Origin: Oceanobacillus caeni
Lineage (GTDB): Bacteria > Bacillota > Bacilli > Bacillales > Amphibacillaceae
NCBI RefSeq assembly: GCF_019037185.1
Contig: NZ_JAHHXM010000019.1
Location: forward strand, 1-60,610
Length of the DNA stretch: 60,610 nt
Direction: 5' to 3'
In this document: piece by piece, positions 1-9,261 of the stretch
Position numbering within the stretch: position 1 is the stretch's first letter
Layout of the letters: every line of letters starts with the position of its first letter
Position numbers and translations under genes: made by a program
The notes under the pieces: model-generated
What the model saw: only the letters and a program-made list of their open reading frames with translations
Database searches by the model: none
What the model was told of the DNA's origin: nothing

Positions 1-153
1 ATTTATGATAGAGCGCCTTTTCTTTTTTTTCTAGAATTTTGTTTCAAATCCCCGAGAACTATTTTACACATAGATAGTTTTTGGCTAGGGTGTTTAAAGT
101 ATTTAGTTTTTACTATAGGAAAAATTTATATAGATATCCTTCTTAATTCATCT

Positions 154-891
154 TCACTGTTCGGATACATCCATATCTTTCAACATCTGTATCATCATTT
201 CCCTCGGATTAAATAACAGTTCTTCCGTATCAGTTGATGTATCATTTCCCTTCAAAATATTAATTTCATTATTAATATGCTCCATTTTGCGATCAAGCTC
301 AGCTACAGTATCTGCAGCTTCTTTTAATTGCCTAGTTAAATGCTCAGGCACTTGCTTATTGTACTTATAGTAAATCTTATGTTCTAAACTCGCCCAGAAA
401 TCCATTGCAATCGTACGTATTTGCATTTCTACATACACATGTATTTTACGGTCTGACATGAAAACGGGAATCTTCATGATAATATGGAGGCTTTGATAAC
501 CATTCGATTTTGGATGTTGAATATAGTCCTTCACTTCTATTACTTCAATATCAGATTGTGCTTGTATCATCTTGCTAATCCGATAAATATCAGATGCAAA
601 CGAACAAATAATTCGGATTCCTGCGATATCCTTAATATTTTCTTGAATGGCCTCTAATGATAAAGGTAAGCTTTTCCTTTGTACTTTTTTGATAAGACTC
701 TCGGCTGATTTCACACGTGTATTTACGTGCTCAATAGGATTGTAATCATGTACTAAACGAAATTCCTCTTTCAATATATTCACTTTCGTACTAATTTCAT
801 CTAATGCAAATTTATAAGCCATGCCAAATCTTGTAATCTTAATGCGTAATTCATCTAATGTTTCTTTATTAATTGGTTCATGTGATGCCAT
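154..891 (-). CDS. relP: Small alarmone synthetase RelP (YwaC/SAS2 type)
   Basis: A single-domain (p)ppGpp synthetase that transfers pyrophosphate from ATP to GTP or GDP. The 245-residue protein carries the RelA/SpoT synthetase core: SRVKS-type substrate loop (VNTRVKSAESLIKK), DIAGIRIICSF, the NGYQSLHIIM segment and QIRTIAMDFWASLEHKIYYK. The wording matches B. subtilis YwaC (RelP) better than YjbM (RelQ), mainly in YKFALDEISTK near the N-terminus and DYIQHPKSNGYQSLH. No hydrolase, TGS or ACT domain is present. It is about 35 residues longer than YwaC, mostly at the acidic C-terminus. The start has AAAGGAA about ten bases upstream. It is transcribed away from the neighbouring yhdC-like gene. 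Confidence 0.9.
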   Translation of the reverse strand: MASHEPINKETLDELRIKITRFGMAYKFALDEISTKVNILKEEFRLVHDYNPIEHVNTRVKSAESLIKKVQRKSLPLSLEAIQENIKDIAGIRIICSFASDIYRISKMIQAQSDIEVIEVKDYIQHPKSNGYQSLHIIMKIPVFMSDRKIHVYVEMQIRTIAMDFWASLEHKIYYKYNKQVPEHLTRQLKEAADTVAELDRKMEHINNEINILKGNDTSTDTEELLFNPREMMIQMLKDMDVSEQ

Positions 892-1174
892 TGTATTTAT
901 AGTTCCTTTCTATAAGGGAAAAGTTTTGACTCTGATAAGGTAAATCGTAATTTTGATTACTATCATCATTATAACTTGTAGGGCATAAGAAAAAAATCGT
1001 GGGCGTGGATTTCAGTAGGTATTGTAATCAAATATTCTTATTTCATAAAGGCTATTTTTCGACAGAACTTACAAGAAATATGTCGATATTCCCCGGGAAA
1101 TGAAAAATATTTCCGAAACGCTACATAGTAAATGGTTGAATTGCAAAATATAAAATTGGGAGGAGGATGAAGTA

Positions 1175-1516
1175 ATGAGAAAGGTTATTTCAGCAATTAC
1201 AGTTATATGTATTTTAATGATTGGATCTATTTCGTTTTTTTCATTATGGGAGCCAATTCAAGCACAGGAAGAGGCGATTCCTTCCTATGCAAAATGGGGC
1301 AGAATGGCAATGAAAGAAACGACTAAGAAATATCCAAATGCACAAATTATTGATTATTTACATGTTGGGAAGAAGACGAACGGTGACAACGCAGTAGAAC
1401 AATTTAAACTATGGTTAAAGGAAAATAACAGGGAATTTGGTGTGTTGATTGATATTGAATTTCATCCCGATACAGATGAAGTCATATCTGTAAATTTTAA
1501 AGAGGTTAATCAATAA
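1175..1516 (+). CDS. YqzG/YhdC-family secreted protein (DUF3889)
   Basis: A 113-residue protein with an N-terminal signal peptide (hydrophobic stretch ICILMIGSISFFSLW, likely cleavage after IQAQ). The mature part has the family pattern PSYAKWGRMAMKETTKKYP, IIDYLHVGKK and FKLWLKENNREFGV, as in B. subtilis YhdC. The function of the family is unknown. A strong GGGAGGAGG ribosome site lies ahead of the ATG. It is a single-gene unit, divergent from relP, and probably acts outside the membrane. Confidence 0.8.
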   Translation: MRKVISAITVICILMIGSISFFSLWEPIQAQEEAIPSYAKWGRMAMKETTKKYPNAQIIDYLHVGKKTNGDNAVEQFKLWLKENNREFGVLIDIEFHPDTDEVISVNFKEVNQ

Positions 1517-1593
1517 AGCGGTCGGTTTATTCTTATTGCTTGCCAGGGGACTTATAAAAATCCACAATGTCGGGATTTAGCATTGGTGTACTA

Positions 1594-2137
1594 GATATCA
1601 GTACTTACGCGGCATATATCAGCGCTCACGCTCGAGATATCAGCACACGTACACTATATCAGCACTCACAGCCAGGATATCGGTACTCACGCATCAAATA
1701 TCAGCGCTCACGCTCGAGATATCAGCACACGTACACTATATCAGCACTCACAGCCAGGATATCAGTACTCACGCATCAAATATCAGCGCTCACACTCGAG
1801 ATATCAGCACATGTCCGCTATATCAGCATTCACACCCGGGATATCAGCACACGTCCGCTATATCAGCATTCACAGCCAGGATATCAGTACTCACGCATCA
1901 AATATCAGCGCTCACACTCGAGATATCAGCACACGTCCGCTATATCAGCATTCACGCTCGAGATATCAGTACTCACGCAGCATATATCAGCACTCACACT
2001 CGAGATATCAGCACACGTACACTATATCAGCACTCACACCCAGGATATCAGTACTCACGCATCAAATATCAGCGCTCACACTCGAGATATCAGCACACGT
2101 AACGCTATATCAGCATTCACCCTCCGACTATCATCAC
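1594..2137. repeat. Tandem 21-bp repeat field with 82-bp higher-order unit
   Basis: About 26 units begin with ATATCAG and are followed by 12-14 variable bases (types ending CTCGAG, GCCAGG, GCATCAA, and a 19-bp type ending GTACACT or GTCCGCT). The four types follow each other in fixed order, giving an 82-bp higher-order period (21+21+21+19) repeated about six times. Two overlapping reading frames stay open through the field because no unit contains a stop. An 82-bp period does not conserve a reading frame, so I read it as non-coding. It sits directly upstream of the carboxypeptidase gene. Confidence 0.85.
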
Positions 2138-2158
2138 ATAATATTGTAGGTGTTCAAA

Positions 2159-3652
2159 ATGTTTATTAAAAAGTACATAAAAGTTTTTCTCTTCGCTATA
2201 TTTTTTGCTCCACTTTTTAATATTGAATTGATTCATGCTTCTGAAAGTATCACCTCAGAAATAAATCCATCATGGTCATTGGAAGAAAAGCTAAATAAAA
2301 TATTTGAGGATGAGCGACTACAAGGTTCTATAACTGGTATAAGCGTGAGGAAAGCAGATACTGGGGAGGAAATATACTCTCACCATGGAAATATACGTTT
2401 GCATCCTGCTTCTAATATGAAAATATTAACAGCGTCCACTGCCTTAGAAGTTCTAGGACCAGACCATAAATTCAAGACAAAGGTTTACACGGACGGTGAG
2501 CTAGTTGGTGGGGTTCTAAAAGGAAATCTATATATACAAGGCGGAGGCGACCCAACGTTACTAAAGGAAGATATAGATGAACTTGTTAACCATTTAAAGA
2601 AATTAGAGGTTCGGAAAGTTGAAGGGGATTTGGTTGCAGATGACACTTGGTATGATAATATTCGACTATCCCAGGATCTGAATTGGTCGGACGAACCATT
2701 TCATACGGGGGCGCAGATTTCGGCCTTAACGCTTTCGCCGGATAAGGACTATGATGCGGGAACAGTAATGTTAGAAATAATTCCTGGGAAACGACAAGGG
2801 GATGTTGCCCAAGTAAATGTCATTCCTAATACAGATTATGTGAAAGTTTTGAATCAGACAAGAACAGTTCATAAAGATGAGAAAAAACAACTAACAATAG
2901 ATAGAGTACACGGAGAGAATACAATCATAGTAGAAGGTGATATACCTATTGGGACATCTAAAGAAAAAACTTGGGTGGCTGTATGGGACCCTACTAGTTA
3001 TGTATTAAATATTTTTGCATCGTCACTTAAAAGTAATGGGATCTCTTTTTCATCGGAATTGGAACAACGATTGGATGCGGTTCCTAAGGACGCAACGTTA
3101 TTAGTAGAAAATCAGTCCATGCCCTTAAAGGAATTGTTACTTCCCTTTATGAAATTAAGTAATAATACGATTGGTGAAGTGTTAGTTAAGGAGATGGGTA
3201 AGGCCGTTCATGGGGAAGGGAGTTGGGAGAAGGGGCTTGCAGTCATGGAAGAGTCTATAATAAATCTTGGTATGGATCCGAATCTTTTTCTACTTCGTGA
3301 CGGCTCAGGAATGTCCCATAAAAACTTTGTTTCTTCCAGCGAATTAACGAAGCTTCTTTATGAGATTCAACAAAAAGATTGGTTCACAGTGTTTGAAAAT
3401 TCACTTCCCGTAGCAGGTGAGTCGGAAAAATTAGTAGGTGGAACACTTCGAAGCAGAATGGACAATCTAAAGGGGAATGTAAGAGCTAAAACAGGATCCA
3501 TTACCGGTGTACAAACCTTATCTGGTTATGTTACGAATATAAATGGTGAAAAACTAATCTTCTCTATATTAAATAATAATTATATAGAAGATTCCATGTC
3601 AGCCATTCAAGATACAATGGTCACTATTCTTGCAACACATAATTTAAATTAA
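2159..3652 (+). CDS. dacC: D-alanyl-D-alanine carboxypeptidase/endopeptidase (PBP4a, S13 family)
   Basis: A low-molecular-weight penicillin-binding protein that trims peptidoglycan stem peptides outside the membrane. About 497 residues with a signal peptide (VFLFAIFFAPLFNIELIHA). The three active-site motifs are visible: SNMK (SxxK) near residue 90, SNNT (SxN) near residue 335 and KTGS near residue 465, with the long insert between the first two motifs that is typical of DacC/DacB S13 enzymes. I chose the ATG at 2159 (GTAGG six bases upstream) rather than the in-frame GTG at 2150. The gene follows the tandem-repeat field and ends in a clear terminator. Confidence 0.9.
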   Translation: MFIKKYIKVFLFAIFFAPLFNIELIHASESITSEINPSWSLEEKLNKIFEDERLQGSITGISVRKADTGEEIYSHHGNIRLHPASNMKILTASTALEVLGPDHKFKTKVYTDGELVGGVLKGNLYIQGGGDPTLLKEDIDELVNHLKKLEVRKVEGDLVADDTWYDNIRLSQDLNWSDEPFHTGAQISALTLSPDKDYDAGTVMLEIIPGKRQGDVAQVNVIPNTDYVKVLNQTRTVHKDEKKQLTIDRVHGENTIIVEGDIPIGTSKEKTWVAVWDPTSYVLNIFASSLKSNGISFSSELEQRLDAVPKDATLLVENQSMPLKELLLPFMKLSNNTIGEVLVKEMGKAVHGEGSWEKGLAVMEESIINLGMDPNLFLLRDGSGMSHKNFVSSSELTKLLYEIQQKDWFTVFENSLPVAGESEKLVGGTLRSRMDNLKGNVRAKTGSITGVQTLSGYVTNINGEKLIFSILNNNYIEDSMSAIQDTMVTILATHNLN

Positions 3653-3679
3653 AAGGGAATCTAACAGGATTCCCTTTTT
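3652..3679 (+). terminator. Rho-independent terminator after dacC
   Basis: Nine-base arms (AAGGGAATC / GATTCCCTT) around a six-base loop, followed by a T-run. Confidence 0.85.
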
Positions 3680-3742
3680 CGCTTTCTAGGAAATTATAAA
3701 ATTTGTATGGCTGTGGATAACTTAGATACCGAATTAGCCACG

Positions 3743-3892
3743 TCTGGCTCCAGCGCCCAGTGACTAGTAGACTTCCTTCACCTCCGTACGATAAGTCAAC
3801 ATCGGCTCGCTTACGCTCACCGTGTTTCCTTTATCTCCTACGGCTCAGTCCAGTCTATACGTCACTAAACGGGCGCTTGCGCCTTTGTTCCT
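3743..3892. repeat. Dispersed REP-like intergenic repeat
   Basis: A GC-richer 150-bp block in an AT-rich intergenic region. Its ends form an imperfect inverted repeat: AGCGCCC-AGTGAC-TAGAC on the left matches GTCTA-GTCACT-GGGCGCT on the right. Inner segments such as CGGCTCGCTTACGCTCACCG are also GC-rich. It has no ribosome site and no convincing protein. I recall similar blocks as multicopy intergenic repeats in Bacillaceae, but a second copy is not in this window. Confidence 0.6.
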
Positions 3893-4015
3893 TTTTTTAC
3901 GGACTAAAATTATTCCCCCTTACCAATTTATGTAATTCCCAGAGTAATAAAATTATTAATTTTAGCTTATATAGTTTAAAATAAAACTATGTTTAAATGA
4001 AAAAGGAAGGTACGT

Positions 4016-5185
4016 ATGACGGAAGAGAATATAACTCGTTTACATATGAATGATAAGGAAATTATTCTTATTGGAACGGCACATGTTTCCAAGCAAAGTG
4101 CGGAACAAGTAAAAGAAGTCATCGAAGCAGAAAAGCCAGATTCAGTTTGTATTGAATTAGATGAAGCGCGGTACCAATCAATTAAAGAAGGTAACTCTTG
4201 GAAGGATATGGACATTTTTAAAGTGATAAAAGAGAAACGTGCAACGCTTTTATTGATGAACCTTGCCATATCTTCCTTCCAAAAAAGAATGGCTAAGCAA
4301 TTTGGAATCAATGCTGGTCAAGAAATGATACAAGGGATGGAATCGGCTGAGGAAATTGGTGCGGAATTGGTTCTCGCAGATCGTAATATTCAAATTACGT
4401 TTGCAAGAATATGGGGAAACCTAGGATTGAAAGGCAAATCTATTCTTTTAACGCAAATAATGGCTAGTATTTTTAGTAAAGAAGAAATTTCCGAAGCAGA
4501 ATTAGAAAAAATGAAGCAACAAGATACAATTAATGCGATGCTTCAGGAATTTACAGAACACTTCCCAAGACTCAAAAAACCATTAATTGATGAACGAGAT
4601 CAATTTTTATCCCAAAAGATAAAAACAGCTCCTGGCGACAAGGTAGTAGCTGTATTAGGTGCAGCGCATGTTCCCGGCATAACGAAGGAAATAGAAAAAA
4701 ATCATGATTTAGAAAAGTTGTCCATACGACCGCCAAAGTCGAATGTACCAAAAATTATTGGATGGTCCATACCAATTCTAATTATTGCCATGATAGCTTA
4801 CACATTTATCTCAAATCCAGCAGCAGGTTGGCAACAGACCATTAGTTGGGTTTTATGGAATGGTTCCTTTTCCGCATTAGGAACTCTTTTTGCATTAGGA
4901 CATCCTTTGGCCATTGTCACATCCTTTATCGCTGCTCCTATTACTTCATTAAATCCACTACTGGCAGCTGGTTGGTTCGCTGGAATTGTCCAAGCTTATT
5001 TTAGTAGACCAACTGTACGGGATTTTGAAAATCTAGCTGAGGATGTATTTACGGTTAAGGGATTTTGGCAAAACAAAGTATCACGAGTATTATTAGTTGT
5101 TGTTTTGGCAAACATTGGTAGCTCTATTGGTACGTTTGTTGGGGGATTTGATGTTGTACGACTATTCTTAGATAATTTGTTTTAA
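4016..5185 (+). CDS. TraB/PrgY-family membrane protein
   Basis: A 389-residue protein of the TraB family (named after enterococcal TraB/PrgY, which limit pheromone activity; related to TIKI proteases). The N-terminal half has the family signature IILIGTAHVSKQS, VCIELDEARYQ and a later AVLGAAHVPGI with conserved histidines, consistent with a metal-dependent fold. The C-terminal half has several membrane segments (IIGWSIPILIIAMIAYTFI, FALGHPLAIVTSFIAAPI, VLLVVVLANIGSSIGTFVGG). The ribosome site GGAAGG precedes the ATG. In Bacillaceae this is a chromosomal gene of unknown substrate. Confidence 0.85.
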   Translation: MTEENITRLHMNDKEIILIGTAHVSKQSAEQVKEVIEAEKPDSVCIELDEARYQSIKEGNSWKDMDIFKVIKEKRATLLLMNLAISSFQKRMAKQFGINAGQEMIQGMESAEEIGAELVLADRNIQITFARIWGNLGLKGKSILLTQIMASIFSKEEISEAELEKMKQQDTINAMLQEFTEHFPRLKKPLIDERDQFLSQKIKTAPGDKVVAVLGAAHVPGITKEIEKNHDLEKLSIRPPKSNVPKIIGWSIPILIIAMIAYTFISNPAAGWQQTISWVLWNGSFSALGTLFALGHPLAIVTSFIAAPITSLNPLLAAGWFAGIVQAYFSRPTVRDFENLAEDVFTVKGFWQNKVSRVLLVVVLANIGSSIGTFVGGFDVVRLFLDNLF

Positions 5186-5278
5186 ATTGGAATAGGTAAG
5201 GAATACTATTCATAGCGCCCAATAAATCATATAAAAATAAATATAAGTTTTTATGGAGCTTAAGGAGGAAATAGGCCC

Positions 5279-6499
5279 GTGATCATTGCGATCATTTTTT
5301 TATTATTTGTTTCATTTTTCTTTTCAGGAAGTGAAACGGCATTAACAGCAACAAATAAAATGAAATTACAGACAAAAGCGAATAACGGTGATAGAAAGTC
5401 AGAAAAGCTTTTAGACTTGGTTTCCAAACCTAGTGAATTTATAACTTCGATTCTTATAGGGAATAATATTGCGAATATACTTTTACCAACTTTAGTTACA
5501 ACGATAGCGATTGAATACGGATTTAATATTGGATTGGCATCCGCTATTCTGACTATTACCATTATCGTTTTTTCAGAAGTACTCCCGAAATCGATAGCGG
5601 CTGCATTTCCTGATAAAATTGCAGCAATTGTGTATCCGGTTATTCGCTTCTTTGTCACTATTTTTAAACCAATCACGTTTATTTTAAATAGTTTAACGGG
5701 ATTCATCACTAGAGCCCTATCAAAAGGGAACCCGGAAGATGTTTCTATTTCAAAAGAAGAATTTCGAACGATGGTTGATATAGCTGATTCGGAAGGGACA
5801 TTCGGTAAAGCGGAATCGTATCGTATACGTGGCGTCCTTGATTTTCAAAATTTGAATGTAAAAGATGTGTTAAAAACACCTCGAGTAGACCTAGTGGCAC
5901 TACCAATCAACGCTACATATGAAGAGGTAAGAAAGGTAGTTGTCGAAAACCCATTTACAAGATATCCCATTTATAAAGAAGATATCGATAATATTATCGG
6001 GGTATTTCATTCTAAATATTTAATCCAATGGTCATTAGAACCCGAAAAACCACTTAAGCAATTTAGCGATATTGATCCATTACTCGTCTATGAATTTCAT
6101 TCGGTGGAATGGGTGTTTCTCAAAATGACAAAGGAAAAGAAACATATGGCGGTTGTATTAGATGAATATGGTGGTACAGAGGGAATATTGACACATGAAG
6201 ATGTGATTGAATCCATGATTGGATTAGAAATTTCGGATGAAATGGATTTAGATACCGATGCTTTAGTTGAAAAGCTAACAGAAACCGAAATTGTTTGTGA
6301 CGGTAAAATCACGCTTCATCGGTTAAATTCCATCTTTCATACAGATATTCCCGAAGAAGAAGATGTGTTAGCCGGTTACTTACTAAAGGAATTAAATGAA
6401 TTCCCTGAGGAAGATGAAGTCATTGAGCGGGAGAATTTAACCTTTAAGATTATGGAAATCGATAACCGCACGATTAAAAAAGTACAAATTATAAAATAA
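5279..6499 (+). CDS. CNNM/CorC-family membrane protein with CBS pair
   Basis: A 406-residue protein of the HlyC/CorC (YhdP/YugS) family, implicated in magnesium or cobalt homeostasis. The N-terminal DUF21/CNNM membrane domain has the FSGSETALTATNK start and membrane segments to about residue 135. A linker is followed by two CBS domains (PRVDLVALPINATYEEVRKV; HMAVVLDEYGGTEGILTHED) and a C-terminal CorC_HlyC domain. The start is a GTG at 5279 with AAGGAGG nine bases upstream. A terminator follows. Confidence 0.88.
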   Translation: MIIAIIFLLFVSFFFSGSETALTATNKMKLQTKANNGDRKSEKLLDLVSKPSEFITSILIGNNIANILLPTLVTTIAIEYGFNIGLASAILTITIIVFSEVLPKSIAAAFPDKIAAIVYPVIRFFVTIFKPITFILNSLTGFITRALSKGNPEDVSISKEEFRTMVDIADSEGTFGKAESYRIRGVLDFQNLNVKDVLKTPRVDLVALPINATYEEVRKVVVENPFTRYPIYKEDIDNIIGVFHSKYLIQWSLEPEKPLKQFSDIDPLLVYEFHSVEWVFLKMTKEKKHMAVVLDEYGGTEGILTHEDVIESMIGLEISDEMDLDTDALVEKLTETEIVCDGKITLHRLNSIFHTDIPEEEDVLAGYLLKELNEFPEEDEVIERENLTFKIMEIDNRTIKKVQIIK

Positions 6500-6505
6500 G
6501 TAGAG

Positions 6506-6537
6506 AACCCCATTTTATATAAAAGTGGGGTTTTTTT
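6506..6537 (+). terminator. Terminator between CNNM gene and rlmH
   Basis: ACCCCAT-type arm pairs with GTGGGGT and is followed by seven T. It separates rlmH from the upstream transcript. Confidence 0.85.
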
Positions 6538-6556
6538 AGGCGAAGGGACGAAGGAA

Positions 6557-7036
6557 ATGAAAATTACTGTTGTATCGGTGGGAAAACTAAAAGAAAAATA
6601 TTTAAAACAGGGAATCCAAGAATATTTAAAAAGGTTATCAGCCTATGCAAAGGTCGATATTATCGAAGTAGCAGATGAGAAGGCACCAGAAAACTTGAGT
6701 GAAGCGGAAATGGAAGAAGTAAAACGGAAAGAGGGAGAGCGTATCCTGTCCCATGTCGGGGAAGATACATATGTATTTACGCTTGAAATTAAAGGAAAGA
6801 TGCTAACTTCTGAAGAGTTCGCAAAAAAATTAGACGACCTAGCGACATACGGTAAAAGCAAAATTGCATTTATCATTGGTGGGTCGCTTGGCATTAGTAA
6901 AGAAGTGCAATCCAGAAGCGACATGGCGATATCCTTCTCAAAAATGACGTTTCCGCATCAGGTAATGAGGTTGATTTTATTGGAGCAGGTGTATCGGGGG
7001 TATCGGATAAATAGGGGGGAACCGTACCACAAATAG
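6557..7036 (+). CDS. rlmH: 23S rRNA (pseudouridine1915-N3)-methyltransferase RlmH
   Basis: A SPOUT methyltransferase that methylates pseudouridine 1915 in helix 69 of 23S rRNA. The 159-residue protein is full length: [20 protein letters not shown] start, [12 protein letters not shown] (SAM-binding knot), [20 protein letters not shown] and the invariant tail INRGEPYHK. In staphylococci the last codons of this gene are the SCC attachment site. Here a recombinase gene abuts and overlaps the same end, while the RlmH C-terminus is kept intact. This marks the probable left edge of the island. Confidence 0.95.
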   Translation: MKITVVSVGKLKEKYLKQGIQEYLKRLSAYAKVDIIEVADEKAPENLSEAEMEEVKRKEGERILSHVGEDTYVFTLEIKGKMLTSEEFAKKLDDLATYGKSKIAFIIGGSLGISKEVQSRSDMAISFSKMTFPHQVMRLILLEQVYRGYRINRGEPYHK

Positions 7037-8680
7037 AGGCAAAAATTGTTGTAGGTAAGGTGGTAATTCTTTGTCGGAAGCGGGTATTGAAAATGTGTTT
7101 TCATTATCCGTTTCACGATATAACAAATGGATAAGTATAAAGGTTTTGGATATATTCATTTCAGTAAAATCAAATTCAAGTTCTATGTTTTTAATTGTTC
7201 TGGATCTATCTTTTTGTTTGATTGTAATATTATCAATTAATAACTGTAGTAATTGCTTTTGGTTTTCTCTAGATGACTTCTTATAAACCGATAGGAACTT
7301 TTCTAGTAATTTTTCAATCAAATCTGGTTGAATTACCTTTGAATCTATAGAACTTAATTGGATTGCAATCTCATTTTTCTCTGATTCTAATTCTCTTTTT
7401 TCATTGGAAACCTTTTGTAAACTTTCTTGCAGTATATCCACAGGAAGAGTGTTTTTCTCAAAGGCTTCCATATACCTTGCCTGTAATTGTTCAATTTCCT
7501 TTAACCGCTTTTCAATCTCTACTAGTTCTTTATTAAGTTGGCTTATCGAATGAGCGGAATTAGAACTAATGTCTGTGAGAATCTTATATAACCTCTTCTT
7601 ATTAGAACTAAGTTGTTCAATTTTCTTGATAACCGTTTCTTCTGCTTTATATGCCTTAATGGAATTAGCTTTACAAGCAGCAGATCCTTTGTTATGAAAA
7701 TCGCTACAGACGTAATAACGATGTTTTCGTTTCGTCCCATCTTTTCGTGTATGTGTTGTAATTGACGGAACCATTCCTTGACCACAATCAGGACAGCGTA
7801 AAAGGCCACTAAGTAAAAATGGTTCGTTTGATTGACGCTGCTTAAATGATTTACTTTTTCTCCTTGCTCGTACAACGCTCCATAGTTCGTCCGAAATAAT
7901 AGGTTCATGTTTTCCTTCTACAAGAATAGGATTTGGATTTTTCCCTTTTCTTCGTTTGGAATCCCAATTTTCAAATTTTAGCCAACTGATTTTACCGTTA
8001 TATATTACATTGTCTAGGATTTGTGCTACTCCATTGATGGAGAAATAACGATTACGCTTGGTTTTATATCCAGCTTTATTTAAGTGGTTAGAAATCGCTC
8101 TTAGCCCTTTGCCATTTGCATACATATGATAGATTAACTGTACTACTTCAGCTTCCTTTTCATTGATAACTAGCTCCTTCTTAACAGTGTCATATCCAAA
8201 TACAACCCCGCCGTTCCATCTCCCTTCCAAAGCTCTCTGTTTCATCCCAAGCTTAACGTTTTCCGCTAATGTATTTCGCTCCATTTCAGCGATTGAGGCC
8301 ATAATTTGAAGTACTAAACGACCTATAGGACTACTGGTATCAAAGTTTTCTGAGTAGGATATAAATTTCACGTTGTATTTTTCAAACTTATCTAGAATCA
8401 TGAGTGTTTCTAGCATATTTCTTGAAAGTCGGGAAATTTTCCAAACTATTACAGCATCAAATCTCTCATTCTCTACATCTTTAATTAGTCTTTTCATTTC
8501 AGGCCGTCCTTTTACGGATTTACCACTAATTCCTTCATCGACATATTCATCAATCACCTCCCAGTTATAAATTTGAGCATATTGCCGAAGTGTTTGAAGT
8601 TGCGCGGCTATACTAAAACCTTCTTTTGCCTGTTCTTCTGTGCTTACACGAGCATAAATTGCAACTCTTGATATATCCAT
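6977..8680 (-). CDS. Large serine recombinase at the rlmH junction
   Basis: A 567-residue site-specific recombinase. It has an N-terminal resolvase domain with catalytic Ser13 in [10 protein letters not shown] and WKISRLSRN, a recombinase domain (FGYDTVKK through [17 protein letters not shown]), a zinc ribbon ([10 protein letters not shown] ... [15 protein letters not shown]) and a coiled-coil C-terminus. The architecture matches phage integrases and the Ccr enzymes of SCC elements. The start at 8680 has GAAGGAGG upstream. The reading frame runs antisense into rlmH: the last 19 residues and the stop are encoded by the complement of rlmH. Its position makes it the likely enzyme for integration at this site. 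The assignment to a recombinase is firm; calling it Ccr-like rests on location and architecture. Confidence 0.93.
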   Translation of the reverse strand: MDISRVAIYARVSTEEQAKEGFSIAAQLQTLRQYAQIYNWEVIDEYVDEGISGKSVKGRPEMKRLIKDVENERFDAVIVWKISRLSRNMLETLMILDKFEKYNVKFISYSENFDTSSPIGRLVLQIMASIAEMERNTLAENVKLGMKQRALEGRWNGGVVFGYDTVKKELVINEKEAEVVQLIYHMYANGKGLRAISNHLNKAGYKTKRNRYFSINGVAQILDNVIYNGKISWLKFENWDSKRRKGKNPNPILVEGKHEPIISDELWSVVRARRKSKSFKQRQSNEPFLLSGLLRCPDCGQGMVPSITTHTRKDGTKRKHRYYVCSDFHNKGSAACKANSIKAYKAEETVIKKIEQLSSNKKRLYKILTDISSNSAHSISQLNKELVEIEKRLKEIEQLQARYMEAFEKNTLPVDILQESLQKVSNEKRELESEKNEIAIQLSSIDSKVIQPDLIEKLLEKFLSVYKKSSRENQKQLLQLLIDNITIKQKDRSRTIKNIELEFDFTEMNISKTFILIHLLYRETDNENTFSIPASDKELPPYLQQFLPLFVVRFPPIYPIPPIHLLQ

Positions 8681-8815
8681 ATCTAATCCTCCTTCATACT
8701 GATATTACAATGAAATACTAGATAAGAGAAATGGGACCTTATGTGATTGTTTGACTTAAATGGGAAATTGAAGAAGTACTTTTTAGAATTGGAAATACCC
8801 ATTTCTTTTTTATTT

Positions 8816-8882
8816 CATTCAAGTATATGCTTGAATGTTGCTCTGGAAAAAGTTATTATATAATCAAGCAAATACTTGAATG
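8816..8882 (+). promoter_or_regulatory. cad promoter with two CadC-type operators
   Basis: Two related palindromes flank a TATAAT -10 box at 8859-8864. The upstream one (8816-8837) has perfect eight-base arms CATTCAAG/CTTGAATG around six bases. The downstream one (8864-8879) has TCAAG/CTTGA around six bases and abuts the cadC start. The site resembles the CadC operator of plasmid pI258 (TCAAATAAATATTTGA). A weak -35 (TTGCTC) lies 15 bp upstream of the -10. CadC is expected to leave the DNA when Cd, Zn or Pb binds. Confidence 0.75.
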
Positions 8883-8892
8883 AGGTGATGAA

Positions 8893-9261
8893 TTGAATAA
8901 GAAAGATACTTGTGAAATTTTTTGTTATGACGAGGAAAAGGTTAATCGAATACAGGGTGATCTACAAACAGTAGATATTTCAGGTGTTTCTCAAATGTTA
9001 AAAGCAATTGCCGACGAAAATAGAGCAAAAATCACCTATGCTTTGTGTCAGGAAGATGAACTATGTGTTTGTGATATAGCTAATATCTTAGGCGTTACAG
9101 TTGCTAATGCTTCTCATCATTTACGAACACTTTATAAGCAAAGGATTGTCAACTATAGAAAAGAAGGAAAGCTTTCCTTTTACTCATTAAACGACGAACA
9201 TATCAAACAAATTATGATGATTGCATTAACACATAAGAAAGAGGTGGAGGTAAATGTTTGA
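8893..9261 (+). CDS. cadC: Metal-sensing repressor CadC (ArsR/SmtB family)
   Basis: A 122-residue winged-helix repressor that releases DNA on binding Cd(II), Pb(II) or Zn(II). It matches pI258 CadC nearly throughout: [12 protein letters not shown] carries the N-terminal cysteines of the metal site, and [13 protein letters not shown] carries the CVC motif on the recognition helix region. [13 protein letters not shown] is the DNA-contacting helix. Translation starts at a TTG, with GAGGTG just upstream. The stop overlaps the cadA start by eight bases, so the two are translationally coupled. Likely transferred with the island. Confidence 0.95.
   Translation: MNKKDTCEIFCYDEEKVNRIQGDLQTVDISGVSQMLKAIADENRAKITYALCQEDELCVCDIANILGVTVANASHHLRTLYKQRIVNYRKEGKLSFYSLNDEHIKQIMMIALTHKKEVEVNV

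Noticed and set aside
1594-2137. CRISPR array
   Set aside because: Units are contiguous 21-bp variants with no separate unique spacers, and no cas genes are nearby.
1567-2169. 200-residue repetitive reading frame and the overlapping 112-residue frame in the repeat field
   Set aside because: Both frames stay open only because the 19-21 bp units lack stops; there is no ribosome site, and the 82-bp period changes frame.
3760-3984. 74-residue frame across the REP-like element
   Set aside because: Composition follows the repeat, no ribosome site, no protein-like pattern.
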